64,000 nt of DNA. Origin: Tulasnella sp. 424. Lineage: Eukaryota; Basidiomycota; Agaricomycetes; Cantharellales; Tulasnellaceae. Shown piece after piece: positions 1-11,815 of this stretch. The DNA lies in NCBI GenBank assembly GCA_019633425.1, contig WSUB01000112.1:62001-126000 (forward strand). Reading direction: 5' to 3'. The first letter of the stretch is position 1. Every line of letters begins with the position of its first letter. Below the pieces are notes generated by a model. The model was not told the DNA's origin. It saw nothing but the letters and a program-made list of their open reading frames with translations, and made no database searches. The translations under genes were made by a program, and so were the position numbers.

Positions 1-1276
1 TGGTAGATCTCGGTCTGGAAGTAGACACTGCGACAAGAGCAGACGTGCAAGGTCTAGAGAATTTGATCTGCGCGCGTTGCGACCCACGCGTCGCAAAGTA
101 CATGTCTTTTAGTCAAATTGTAGGTCCCGCCTCGCTTTATTTGCCGAGCCAAAGCCCTCGACTTACGCACGATACTCGTCGAGGTAGGCTACCCACTACA
201 TGCAAGCGCAGAGATGGTTCTGCGCCGTCAAAGAAGCCACGCAAACCGACTCAAATCCCCATACCTTCATCGATGATCACGACTGGATATCTAACGGCAC
301 GGCCCTGGTCAGGCAAGATAACCAGGAATCGAGGGCTTCACTTGAGCTCTTACAGGCGGGGTTCAGACGGCGCGATACGACGGATCCCGCATGTGATATG
401 TTGGGCATCGGTGGAGAAGATTTTAGGAGTGATGCGTACTTTCGGGAGATAAAGAGATACTGTAAACTCTGCCCAAGTTCCTTTTCTCCTGCAGTAAGTC
501 GAACTTTGGTCGTGGATGATTTTGTTTACCGTGAACGGGCTTCGCTGAACATCCTTCCACCCCTGTTGCAGCCTTGCCCGACTTCAGTGATAGAAATTCA
601 TATTCGCGCAAAGTCAGTCTAAGATGATAATCTCATCCCATTGCTGTGATTTGAGTAGGGATTAATATGCCTCCGCTTCCACCCTATCAGGCACGGTAAA
701 ACTCCCAACTTGGAGACCGATACGAGTTCCGACCGATTGGGACTCTATGGGAGATTCCCGTGCCCAACTTGAAACCCCGGAACTTAATGTTCTATTCCGT
801 ACACGCCCAAGTGCCTTACTCTTAATAATAGAGAAAAGCCGCGACAAAGTCACCAACTGTGGCTTGCTTCGGACATTTCTTCTGGTTGTACCATATGTTA
901 TGGGGATTGCACTTTGAATAGAAGTCCAATCTGCGATCGAGGTTTTGTATGATCCGATGAAGTACCATGTTTCAAGTACATACGCACAAAATTGAGCGCT
1001 TTAAACAAAAGACAAGAAAGAATAGGGAGAATGAACAGAGAGAAAAGTGGGGAAAAGAAAAGGCTTGTCTACAGCGTGTTATAAAATCAAAATGAACTAA
1101 GAAAGGAGAGAAAAGAAAAGGAGAGAGATGGATCCTCCAGCAGACCCAGTCCCAGCAGACCGAGGAAAGAATGACGACAGAAAGTCATTGAGGAACATGT
1201 CCAGCACTGACCCGACTCCCTAACTTCCAAGCAACCGACTGCTCCGCACCCCTGCCCACGGCCCTCCGCAGTGCAC
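1..1276. other. Left edge, no gene recognised
   Basis: I find no open frame with recognisable protein features. The longest frames (about 140 codons near 45-620) have no domain, no codon pattern and no partner exon. The part next to 1276 is probably the 3' flank of the EH-domain gene, which ends at 1277. The purine-rich stretch at about 1010-1130 is low-complexity sequence. Confidence 0.5.
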
Positions 1277-3828
1277 CTACGACATCCTGCCCCAACCTTC
1301 CATTCTCTGTGCTCTCAACTGATCCAACTCCATTTGAACGTCCCTCCTCTGCTGACTCGACCTCGCGCTCGAACTCGAATACGTCGGTGATGCGGGTTTC
1401 GACTTAGCGTTTGAGGTGATGGTCGCGTCGGAGCTTCCTCTTGATGGCATGGGCCGAGGTCCAGGTGTCGGATCCCAATTCATCCACGATTCCGTGTTGT
1501 TCGTGGTGGGTGGGAATCGAGTCGTCGGTGAAGGGTCTGGAGGGCCGGTGTCCATTCCCGGTGTGTCGCTGTCCACTGTTGGAGCGTCCGAATATGTTGA
1601 AAGCCGATGGTACCCATCCCCATCGTCGTCGTCATCATCGTACCCTTTCTTAACTAACCTCTCCCCCTCTGCACCTCGGTGCGAAATGTAACCCCGGCCG
1701 GGTGCTAGCCCGCCTTCCAATTTGCTCCCGATCTTCTGCAACTCCGCGGCAGCAGGCTGGAAGATGCTAGTGTTGACGCCGCTTTCCGCCGACTTGGGCG
1801 CTAAATGGTGCTTGACCGTAGAGTATATGGAGCTGAACGGATCTTCCTTGTGTGATGGTGGGGTTGTCGTACCACTAATAGGTGGTCGTACGGATGAGCT
1901 TGTTGACCTTGATGGGCTGGGAGAATGAGCCGGACGTGGTGGTGGGTGTTGGACGGATGACCTGCGGGACAAGTTGAACGGTGAGTTGGTGGAGGTGGTG
2001 GTAGCGGACGGGGCGGATGTTGGTGCGTTTGCGAAAGGCGAGCCCGTGACCTGCACGCTCTCAGGTCTACGCCTCGGCGGCGGAGTCGGCACAGGACCTT
2101 TCATCGAACCCGACGAAGCAGTTCCATGTAGAGACTTGGACCGAACGGGGCGGTTCATCGAAGCCAAGTCGGCCGATGAAGAATTCGTCGACGACAACGA
2201 GGATGGCGCGCTGATTTGCACGATATCTTGCGCTTCGGCCATGGATAACTTGGTCGGAGACAGTTTTGATGGTGAAGCTGAACGCGAATGAGGTGCTGTT
2301 GCCGCCGGTGTCGTCGACATGGTCGTCGTAGACCGTATAAGCGGTTTCAGCGGTGGAGGCTGAACCCGCGCACCAGCCACAAACTCCATCGACGAAGCTG
2401 AAGCTGACGAGGTCGGCGTACTGCTAGTAGTAACAACCGAACGCCCACTTTGTGAAAACGCCGTCGTCGTAGCACCAGATGAATCCGAGGATTTTTCCTT
2501 CTCCCTCTCCCCCCTCACGCGATCTTTCAACGTCCCTCCTGAAGTTGACGTTGAAGATGAAGGTTGATTTGAGGAGCTTTTAACGATGACGAGACTCTTC
2601 ATTGCAGACGCTAGCGTTCCTTCGGGAGCTTTGGGGGCGGTTTTAGCAGCGACTAGGCTCTGGCGGATTAGGTTGGAGGTCGATGTCGAGTGCGTATGTG
2701 ATGGCTTTCGAACGGGTTTCGGTGGGGGTGGAGGAGCAGGGTGTCTTGGTGGAGGTTGAATGGGAACATGAGATGCCGGTGGCGGTGGTGGCGACGTCGC
2801 TTGACTTGGGGGTTTCCGAGGTGGTAGAGGCGGGAGAGTGACGGGTAGAGTGACGGCGGTGCTGTCTGGCGAACGGAAGAACGGGTTATTACTAGGGAAT
2901 GGACTTGCATCCGGCGTTGCTGCTTTTCGAGAGGTGGGTCTCGTAACTGATGGTGGTCGAGATGCGCGAGTGATCGCTGGAGCGGAGTATGTGGGTGACC
3001 GTCGGCCGCCGTCGCTGCTCTCGTCGTCCGCCCCGGCTGCGGAGTGGGATCGCGGGTACGCTGCGCTCCCCGCCCCTCCTATTCCTCCTGGATTCTGGGA
3101 GAGCGAGCGACGGAAAGGATTTGAAGAGAGGGATGTGCGAGATGCAGTGTCTTCGCTCGAGACTCGTCGGCCGCCGGATGTTGCTCCGTCAGGGGGTGCG
3201 GTATGCGAACTGCTGCCCTGACGTACTGGCGGAGGCGGCTTGGGGTAAGGAGACGATCGGGATGGCGGTGGTGGTAAAGGGGATCCCAAAGGTATGACGT
3301 TGGGGGTAGCCTGGATGTCAGAGCCGAGTGGTTTCGTCGCTGTCGGGATGGGTAAATGTGAGCGGGGGGCCCGGTCGGTCACCTAATCGGGGGGTCGTGA
3401 ACAGCGTAATTGCGTGCGTACCTTGGGTAAACACCAGCGACCTATCGACGCCCAGCCCCGCCTGAGCATGGGATATGAGTCTGAGGATAGCAAGTAGCTG
3501 AGGGCCTTTGATTAAGCTTCCTTGAAAGGCCGTTGCAGGGAAGAGGCGAAGGATCTAGTAAGGTAATGAACGATTTGGGTGCGGGCCCCAGTCAGTCAGC
3601 AAGCAGTCCAGGAACGAATGTCGATCAAAAGTGACGCACCTGGTCGAGTAGAGCAGCATCGACCGCATATTTGCCTCTAATCCATCCTTTAGCTTCTCCC
3701 ATGGGCACTTGAGCGGCCTCCCATTCTACTCCAGCGGTGTCGGGAGCAATCTCGTGGAGAATGCAGGTGTAGGCTTGATACTCTGGTTCGGATAAGGCTG
3801 ACTGATGGAGAGCTAATGGGCGTTCCAT
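1277..3828 (-). CDS. EH-domain protein with proline/serine-rich tail and NPF motifs
   Basis: Three exons on the minus strand: 3828-3640, 3554-3422 and 3339-1277, giving 794 codons in frame. The first two exons (about residues 1-107) look like an Eps15-homology domain: EYQAYTCILHEI, a GWIRGKYAVDAALLDQILRLF turn region, GSLIKGPQLLAILRLI, then HAQAGLG. Exon 3 is almost all Pro, Ser and Thr, with polyproline runs near residues 130-165 and 260-320. It ends in an acidic DDDDDDGDGY patch and a short helical end (RDVQMELDQLRAQRMEGW). EH domains bind NPF peptides, and this protein itself carries NPF in SSNPFRRS and NNPFFRS, so self-binding or oligomerisation is possible (inference). An endocytic or actin-patch adaptor role fits the family but is not proven here. 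An acceptor at 3340-3341 (exon start 3339) was chosen because it alone keeps the frame after donor GTACGC at 3421. A decayed copy lies at 9786-10772. Confidence 0.7.
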
Positions 3829-3829
3829 T

Positions 3830-4405
3830 ATCTGAGAACTGCTGCGAAGCTTTTACGACAGCTTTGGTAGTTGCAGCGAATTCGAGGACGGGGTGGTGTT
3901 GGGGTTGGGAGCGAGAGAGCGAGCAGGGAAGAGAGTGAGCCGCGGACCCAAGACCAAAGCGTTTCTGTGGGCCGGGAATGGTTACGTCCGATTCACGCGC
4001 TTCGGCTTCAACAACACCCTCAAGTATTTCCAGCTCGGCGCCACAAAAGCTGTGGTTGTGAGTTGTTGGAGACGTGTAACGCAGGAGTCGCAGTAAGCTG
4101 GGTGTTGTGAATGGCGGCCGAGCGAGGGAGAAATGAGAACACGCTTGGACCCATCAATTTACGGAGCCAATCACTCCAAGAAGCTCCGCGTCGACAAGGC
4201 CTTCGGCGCGACTTCCCGACAATCTTCTCTCTCTTCTGTTTCCACAGACCTAACCTGGAGTTCTTATTATTGACTTGCTCACTTTCACATCTATGCCATT
4301 TGCAGTTGGTGACTTGCCTTGGTCAGGGGAAGATATGAGCGATAGCTTGTCGTGGGCATTCGGCAGACTTTTGGGCTAAATTAAACAGGGACACGTTCAT
4401 ACATG
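3830..4405. repeat. 5' flank of the EH gene, shared with its decayed copy
   Basis: The sequence upstream of the EH-domain gene is recognisable again upstream of its pseudogene at 10773-11105. Shared pieces include a stretch beginning GCAGCGAATTCGAGGACG (3873 and 10817) and the block around GACTTTTGGG(C/T)TAAATTAAAC (4370 and 11069). The duplication therefore covered gene plus promoter. I see no gene in 3829-4835. Confidence 0.65.
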
Positions 4406-4835
4406 GCACGCAAGCGGATGACCAACTGACGATGACCATGTCGCCAATTCTCTCATCTCTCGCTACTCGCAGTGAACTCGCCCGCAGTTTGCTGCAGCAT
4501 TTGATGTTAAGCGCCGTGCAGTCTGGGCCACGTGATTCGAAAAGTCATCGCCACACGCAGCTTCCTGGGCTCTTTATTTTCGACCGTGAAGGGGCAATCC
4601 AGCTAGAAAGCCACTTGTGATACGTCCGCAGTCCATCTAGATCTTGGCACGCTTGGCCACGCGCGCATCGTCCCTCACACCGACCTCTGCCCGCACCACC
4701 CTATTTACACCAAACCAAAGGATAAGAACCACAGATAGACGTAATACTTCTCTATGACTTCTATTATTTTCCTTCCCTCCTCGGATGTCTAGCAGTACCT
4801 CTTGTCTTCAGACTGGAATAGGCGAACTCGTTATC

Positions 4836-6112
4836 GCCTCACCAATTTGTGAGCGGACATATCTTTTAGACTCTTCCGCCTCCGTTCGACATAGCTACCC
4901 ACTAATGCAGACGAGACCTGGCATCGTTGAATGTACTTCCCCGCCATTTGGAGTTTCGCTCTGCTGGCACTGTTTTTGTTCGTCCAGTGCGCTCACCCTA
5001 CAAGCACGCTTAAACAACCCGGTGGCATTGGCTTAGGAGAAGGGCAGGGACAGCTGATATATTTATACCTCTACGGAGAGCGTGTAGGATGAGGTGTAAT
5101 GGATTGAATGGAAGGACAAGAAGGAACGTAAACCGGCACCAGGACAGAACATAGGGTATTAAAATCGATACATCACAATAGTTACATGTACATGGATTTG
5201 GATCGACATCAACGAAAATTCGTGTTAGATCTCGAATGTCTCCGTGAAACATCAAGCAGTCTTCTCGAGCTCCAGTAATCGACGGGCCTTGGCGGCACTC
5301 TCCAATGCTTTAGCGGCCGATTCAGTGCGTCCGAACTGCTCATAGATTTCAGCAGCTTGGGTATAAAGCTCAATCGCTTCATTGTGGCGATTCCGCGCAC
5401 GACACCCAGCAGCTAGACCCCACAGAGCGCAAGCCTTCCCATCTAGGTCACCCAGGTCGGTAGAGACTCGCAGAGCATCGGAGTAGAACGTGGTGGCCTG
5501 ACTCCACTTCTTTTGAGCTTGATACACAATAGCGAGACCGATCAGCGCTTTGGCTCTTCCGCGTCTGTTGCCGGTCTCGGTAAAGATCTGCAAGCCATCG
5601 GAGTAGATCTCAAGAGCCTGGCTTTTCTACCCTCGCCGCCGATGTACTTCAATGAGGCCATAAAGAGCGTCCGCTCTGACGCTGGTGTTTCCAGTGTCGG
5701 CACTTATCTGTATGGCTTCGGAAAAGCTTGTGATGACTTGACTATACTCCTTTCGAAGCCGATGTACATTGGCCAGGCCACAGAGGGTGAGGGCCCTCCC
5801 GTGTAAGTCTCCGGTGTCGATGTAGGTTTGTAAGGCTTCTGAGTACAATGCGGCAGCTTCGTCGGTCATGTGTTGAACTCGATGCAGGTCAGCAAGACTG
5901 CACAAAGCGGAGGCTCTTCCTTTACTGTTGCTAATATCTGTGTAGGTATTCAAGGCCTCGGTGAAGAATTTTGACACGCTGGGATAGTCACGCTGACAGA
6001 AGTGCATATTATATAGTGCCCATCCCAAGCAGAAGGTCGGGAGAGCGGATTCCCGAGCCCGCTGTATCTGTGGTATGCCTTGGGTTTGGAACGATCATCG
6101 GCTGTATCACCG
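4836..6112. repeat. Tandem duplication unit A (TPR half plus 3' flank)
   Basis: Unit A (4836-6112) repeats unit B (about 6137-7347). Both begin with CTCACCAATTTGTG(A/G)GCGGAC, pass through a 3' flank and a TPR-coding stretch, and end at GGCTGTATCAC (6100 and 7344), at the acceptor of the kinase-TPR gene's last exon. The copied segment therefore stops almost exactly at an intron/exon border. The copies differ by many substitutions and small indels, so the event is not recent. Confidence 0.8.
5252..6110 (-). pseudogene. Broken duplicate of the kinase-TPR gene's TPR region
   Basis: This is a copy of the last exon of the gene at 6503-8824: TPR repeats such as GRALTLCGLANVHRLRKEYS, with the 3' end preserved to a stop at 5252. 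It has no kinase part and no start of its own. Two lesions are visible. Near 6010-6030 the copy has about 7 extra bases relative to the parent, which shifts the frame before the first repeat. At 5627-5629 a GAG codon of the parent (HRHRGEYTQA) is TAG, an in-frame stop; the same frame then continues to 5252. A product starting at 6028 could still make a short TPR fragment, but I regard it as a relic. Confidence 0.75.
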
Positions 6113-6502
6113 TTCACGACGGGCCCCACCTGAATCCTCTCACCAATTTGTGGGCGGACAAACGTCGCCATTTTGAATTCTTCCGCCTCAGTTCGACATG
6201 TCTCCCCGCTAGTGCAGACTAAACTTGATATCGTCTCATGCGTTTCCGCGTTGCCTGCGGTTTAGTACTGTTGTCGTTTCGTCCAAGGCACTCACCCCCA
6301 AACGCCAGGACACCAGCAGTTCAGGCACATTGGCTTAGAGGATGGGAAAGCTCAAAGGAGAATGTATTGGATGGATTGATTGGAATGGCAAGAGGGTACG
6401 GAAACAGGCACCAGGACGAAACATGGGGCATTAAAACCGGTACATCTGAAGCGCTACATGGATCTGGATTGACATCAACAACTCGATTGTCCCCATGAAA
6501 TA

Positions 6503-8824
6503 TCAAGTGACCTCCTTGAGCCCGAGTAGCTGACGGATATCGGCAGCCTTCTGCGCAGCTCTAGCAGCTGGTCCAGTACGTCCGAGCTGTTCAAATATTT
6601 CAGCAGCCTGCGTATAAAGTTCAATTGCTTCATTGAAGAGATTCTGCGCGCGATGCACTTGAGCGAGATCCCTTAGAACAGAAGCCCTCCCTTGTAAGTC
6701 ACCTAAGTCGGTAGATATCCGCAGGGAATCGAAATAGAAGGCGGTGGCCTGGCTGTACTCCTTTCTACCTCGATGCACCTCAGCGAGACCCCACAGCGCG
6801 TCGGCGCTTCCTTGTCTGTCGCCAATCTCGGTAGAGATCTGCAGGACATCGGAGTAAAACCCAAGAGCCTGGGTATACTCCCCTCGGTGCCGATGTACAT
6901 CAGCGAGGCTCGAGAGAGCGCTGGCTCTGAGGCGGGTGTGTCCGAAGTCGGCACATATCTGTAAGGCTTCAGAGAAGCTTGTGACGGCTTGACTATACTC
7001 CTTTTGAATCCGATGTATGTCGGCCAAGCCCCAGAGGCTGAAGGCCCTCCCGTATGAGTCGCCGATGTCGATGGATGTTTGGAGGGCTTCGGAATAGAAT
7101 ATGACTGCTTTGTCGATCATGTCTTGAAGTCGATACAGGTCAGCAAGACTCCGCAAAGCGAAGGCTCGTCCTTTACTGTCGCCAATATCTGTGTAGATAT
7201 CCAAGGCCTCGGTGAAGAATTTTGACGCGTTGGGATAGTCATGCTGATCTTGGTGCATACGACCCAGTTGAAGTAGAAGCTCAGGAGAGCGGGCTCCGGG
7301 GCCCGCTGTCTCTGCCATCCGCCCTGGGTTTGGAAGGATCATCGGCTGTATCACGACAGTCATTGGAATCTGTTCCAGAACAAGCCTAGACCGACATCAC
7401 TCACCATCCATCTCATCGACTTTTGGCAGTCCTCAGCTGTAGGACGTTTTGTAGGATCGATACTCCAACACAAGATCATAAGGGAGCAAAGTGCTTGAAT
7501 CAACGACATGCGTGCATCGCCGGTGAGGGACGGAAGGCTCCCCTCCATCACGTGTTTGATAACGATGGAGTCCTTTTGGACGTCTTGGAACGGAATCGTG
7601 TTTGTCATAACCTGTTTAAATAGTATCAACTTCAGACACTACTATTGCCCGACCTGAGCTTTACCTCATAAGCGACCCAGCCCCATGCCCACATATCGCT
7701 CCAAGGAGCTGGTCGTTCATCCATAAGTAACTCTGGGGCAGCCCATCGAAGGGTATACTCATTACCCGTAAGGGTTATGGTATTGGTGGAAGTGCAGAAC
7801 GTTGCCTCAAATGAATTCGCTAGCTGCGTTTCATTTCCGGTTGGCCTCGTCTGCATGGTGAGATTATCGTTCGTACGGCGACAAGCGGAGCCAAAGTCGG
7901 TGATTACTGCACGACAGCCCGAGTTCACTAATATGTTGACCTGCATAACTCAGACATAAGCTTATGGGTTGGATAATTATGATGGTGTCTAAACGCACCG
8001 ACTTGAGGTCGCCGTGGCAGATGGGTGGCTCTTGACTATGGAGGTGTTCGACTCCTCTCGCCACATCGTTAATCTGGTGTATGGATCCTCAGAAGCGGTA
8101 AGAAACAGGGTGGTTTGATCTCACCAGCCAGATTCGCTCGGGAATTTCCCAGTCGTGCGAGGCAACGAAATCCCTCAAATTCCCAGCGTCTTCCCAAGGA
8201 AAGACAAGCCAAATGTTACGGTTCGATACGTCCTCAACAAAACCTTCAAGCTTGATAATGTTTTCATGGGAGATTTCGACCAGGAATCTAGCTTCCCTAA
8301 GCGTCAACTAAAAGAACATGAGTACTGAAGGCTGCATGTGATGGGATGAGGTGTCCCCACCCCCAACACCCGTTCGAGCTCCTTATCAGACTTTATCTTT
8401 AGTTTCTTTACGGCTACAACCTGTTGGGTCGGAGTCGAAAAGCGCCTCAGCGATTCGGTATCGAAAACCGAGGACAGATTGCCACGGACCGTCCGCCTCG
8501 AAGAATCAGGAGCGGTAGACTCGCCCGCACTGCCTTCACTATTGGAGGGCGGAACCCAAAACGCTTTTGAAACTGTTGCAAATCCTCCTTTGAACTCGCA
8601 CGTTTCTTCAGGGAACTCAATCGAAGAAGGATCAATTCTCCATCTCGCAAGCTTTTGGAGCTTATCAGTCTAGGAGAGAAGTTGCTTTAGTGAGTCAGAA
8701 AGGTCCTCCTTACAACGTGGACCGGACGTACGAGTTTGGCGCTCAACTGGAATCGACCGGTGGAGCCACCTTGCTCGGACGCAGGTGAATGAGGGCCGAC
8801 ATTGTGGTTCTCGCGTTCTTGCAT
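6503..8824 (-). CDS. Protein kinase (TKL-like) fused to TPR repeats
   Basis: Seven exons (8824-8714, 8669-8370, 8307-8125, 8073-7999, 7940-7665, 7611-7405, 7345-6503) make 664 codons in frame. Residues 1-37 are a short leader. The kinase domain follows, with glycine loop FKGGFATVSKAFW, Lys motif VVAVKKLK, alphaC region EARFLVEISHENIIKLEGF, catalytic loop HGDLKS then VNILVN, DFGSA, and APE in WAAPELLMDE. The Arg of HRD is Gly (HGD), as is common in agaricomycete TKL-like kinases; Lys, catalytic Asp, Asn and DFG are all present, so activity is plausible. The last exon encodes about six to seven 40-residue TPR units (for example ALSSLADVHRHRGEYTQA, YSEALQ, STDIGD) ending at KEVT. The TPR part is likely a partner-binding scaffold. 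Function is unknown; the 3' half has been duplicated in tandem immediately downstream. Confidence 0.85.
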
Positions 8825-9785
8825 TAGGTGGGAGCGCGTGGGCAGAGGGGGTTATAGGTGTAGGGAGGGGTAATTAAATGGGGGCTTTGTGGGGGAGGGG
8901 AGGTGAGTCGGACAGCCCTACTTATATTCACCGGCCAACAGAGCTCTCTCCTCGAGGTGAAGGCATGCGGCGCGCTCATATTGGGGTTCACTTTCGAATG
9001 TTCTTTGCTGTCGCGCAACCTCTCACCCAAACAAACATCGCCCTCATGGAAGGCAATATTGCCGGGCCTTCACGCCGAATCCCGTTCCAGAGACGTCCTA
9101 CCAGATGGTGACCCTCAGGGCATCGGCCTCGCGCACTAAGGTACATGTCAAGGGTATTTCATAGGTACACTGAAGTGGACGAACACAATATACTTATATA
9201 GCACGAATACGGAGCTACCTAGGGCAAGCTCTCACGTTTGGCTTCCGTCAAGTAGCACTCGCCGTTTGCCGAGCAGTCTTAGAGCCTCTCAAACATCTCG
9301 ACTAAACATCTCTACAAAATCGAGAAGGGGCATCCGTGATAACAGATTACGTACCTGTAACCTGAAACAAACCGGGGTTGTTGAGAGCTCGCTAGAGTCA
9401 AGTGTGCCCACATCTGTCAAGAGCAAAGCGGAAGATTTCTGAGGTAGGGAAAGCACGAGGGTTCTATCGAAGGAATAGCAAGGTGGAAACAACGAGCAGC
9501 TGAGCAATTTGCAATACGAAACCCCTCCCTCTGGCAAGCGCGATTATTCAGCGCCGGGAAGGTTCGCAAGAACAATAGACAAAATATACTTTCATTTCCG
9601 TACCTTTTGCTGTCGCGTCTCGAGTCTTTGAAACATCTGGTCTATTGGGACTGCAAGTTATCGCTCATTTTGACGACGTTCCTTAGCCTGTTGAACCAAA
9701 CGAGTTCACATCAGCTACTGGACTCCGGACACATTTTCGTACCTTATACGAGGACTCGGTGATAGAGGCCTTCTGACTGCTGGTT
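8825..9785. other. Intergenic, nothing recognised
   Basis: Upstream flank of the kinase-TPR gene, then sequence of unknown origin. The frame at 9289-9537 (minus, 82 codons) has no recognisable feature. The region borders the EH-gene pseudogene and may hold more of it beyond recognition. Confidence 0.4.
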
Positions 9786-10772
9786 TCATGCTGGTCTCTT
9801 GCTGTAATCACAGGCGTAGAGGTGGTTTTGGTGGGAGGGCTGAACCAAGTAGCACGCCCATTGGCCGAAGCCGAAGCCGACGAGGAGGGGCGTGCAGATA
9901 ATTATAGTAATCGAACGCTTAGTTTGTGATAACGCGATTGTCATAGCTGTGGATGAATCCGAATCGTTCTCGTCTCTCCGGTCACCTGATCCTTCAATGT
10001 CCCTCCCGAGGTTAGGGTTGAAGAAAGTGCGTCGCAATGCCAAGAATATTTATCGCAGATGCTAATAATCTCTTGGATCGTGGGTGTAGCCGTTGGACGT
10101 TGGCAGATGCAATCGGACTCCAAGATTGAACACGTGTGTGAATGATGTCGGCGGGGGAGAAGGGGTAGCGGGGTGTCGTTGTGAAGGTTGGCTGATACAT
10201 AAGACGGCGGCGCTGGTGATGGTGCTGCCCGACTTCGGATTTGCGAGGCGGTATAGGTGGGAGCATGACGGACAGAGTAGCGGCGAAACTACCTGGTGGA
10301 CGAAAGAATGGGCCCGCTTATTCTTCCTGGGTTCTAAAAGAGTGAAGAGGTAAAGTAAGTATTGAAATCGAGGCGAGGGAACACCAGATCTTACATACGA
10401 ACCTTGAGTAGACACGAACCGATTGATGCTCAGCCCAGCCTGAACATGGGACACGAGGATGAGCAGCGAGTAGGCAAGGGCCTTTGGGCGCTGCAGGGAG
10501 AGGCGAAAGACCGAAGGTACTGAAGGACTCAAGGTTGGGACCCTAGTCGGCTGGCCAACAGTCCAGGAACGAATAGGTTGATCGAAGAGATGCACCTGCT
10601 CGAGTAGAGCAGTCTCGACGGCTTATTCGCATCTAACCCATCCTTTGGTCTCTACTACGAGCGCTTGTGCAGCTTTCGGCGGTGTCGATAGCAATATCCT
10701 GGGGAGTGCTGGGGAAACTGGGTACTTTGGCTCGGACAAGACAGATTGATGGAGAGCTAACGAATTAGCCAT
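9786..10772 (-). pseudogene. Decayed copy of the EH-domain gene
   Basis: Fragments align in order with the gene at 1277-3828. The start MANSLALHQSVLSEP at 10772 matches MERPLALHQSALSEP; AVETALLEQ matches AVDAALLDQ; LLILVSHVQAGLSINR matches LAILRLISHAQAGLGVDR; MLPPIPPRK near 10266 matches TLPPLPPRK; SDSSTAMTIALSQ near 9960 matches SDSSGATTTAFSQ. It is broken by an in-frame TAA at 10623-10625 (parent codons KY became E-stop), by a frame change between the start and AVETALLEQ, and by further frame switches in the proline-rich part. The central part of the tail is shortened and the C-terminal half is missing. Confidence 0.8.
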
Positions 10773-11159
10773 TACTTGAGAGTCATTGCGAGTTGTTACG
10801 ATGGCTGTATAGCTGCAGCGAATTCGAGGACGTTGACAAGGGGAGGGGTGGGGGGGAAGGAGGAGGGAGGACAGAGAGCGCAAGAGCCGGAAGGCGGGAG
10901 CCGCCCAGCGTGCCTGTGACGGAGAATGTCACGCCCTCCGAGTCGACTTCAACAACTCCCCAAGTATTCCCTGTCCAGCACGGTGAGGCTATGAGTTGTT
11001 GAAGACGTGTATCACAGAGATTCTCGCCCTCATATTCGTTGCCTTGATCAGATGTGGTGAGGATATGGCAGACTTTTGGGTTAAATTAAACATGGACACG
11101 TTCGTCGACGCAAACAGATGAACCAACTGGCCATCCTGCCGCATACATCCATTCATACA

Positions 11160-11815
11160 GAGTCGAGTTTGCGGCTTCTCCGAAGTCCCCACTCATTCTC
11201 TCTAGGACCACCGTGTTTACGCCTCGCTTCGGTGTGTTTAACCTGGTTTCTCGATGCTTCTCTCTCTCCAGCCAAGAAGAGTCGCCGGCAACGCAAGTGG
11301 CTGTCTCAACTTGCTAAGCGCTGGCTGGAGGACACCATCGGCGATAACCCGCGCTGGGTCGAGTACATTCTGGCCTAAAAGCTTATGGCGGCGTCACATC
11401 CCCATGCTTATCAACATCAGGTTGTTATGAAATCACAGATTTTGCTCTCAGACAATCTAAATCCCTTAAGATAAGTTTGCAATATCGGTCGTGGACAGCT
11501 ACCCAGTCGTTAGGGAGGTGGTGATTAGAAGCCCGACTGAAGTTCTCTGCGGGTATTGGAGGTAAAATAGCCTATTATATTCAATGCTTGAGAGTTCCAC
11601 TCGATCGAAAAACGGGTAAAGCTGTCAACGTCGTCGACTTCCCCACCGTCGACGCCCGCGCTATCTAAGTGGCTGAACAGTTTGAGCCAAAAGCGCTTAA
11701 GCATCCTCACTCGGGCTTTGCTTAATCAGACAGTTGAGGAGCTTTGCAATCGGGGCAGACATGATATATTCGCGTTTCGTATTTCGGAGTCCTGGGCAAT
11801 TTTCCACTGTTAGAT
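11160..11815. repeat. 3' flank of peptidase copy 1, duplicated at 15255-15891
   Basis: The block TTTGCGGCTTCTCCGAAGTC (11167 and about 15269) and the following 600 bp up to each peptidase stop codon are recognisable in both places. The tandem duplication of the aspartic peptidase therefore included about 0.65 kb beyond its 3' end. Open frames in this block (for example 11118-11378 plus) are not conserved between the copies, which argues against their being genes. Confidence 0.7.

Noticed and set aside
2838..3297. Plus-strand frames of 100-127 codons opposite the EH-domain gene
   Set aside because: They are antisense to the low-complexity Pro/Ser coding exon and have no features of their own.
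11118..11378. 86-codon frame ending DNPRWVEYILA
   Set aside because: The duplicated region at 15255-15480 does not keep the frame, so it is probably only 3' flank of the peptidase.
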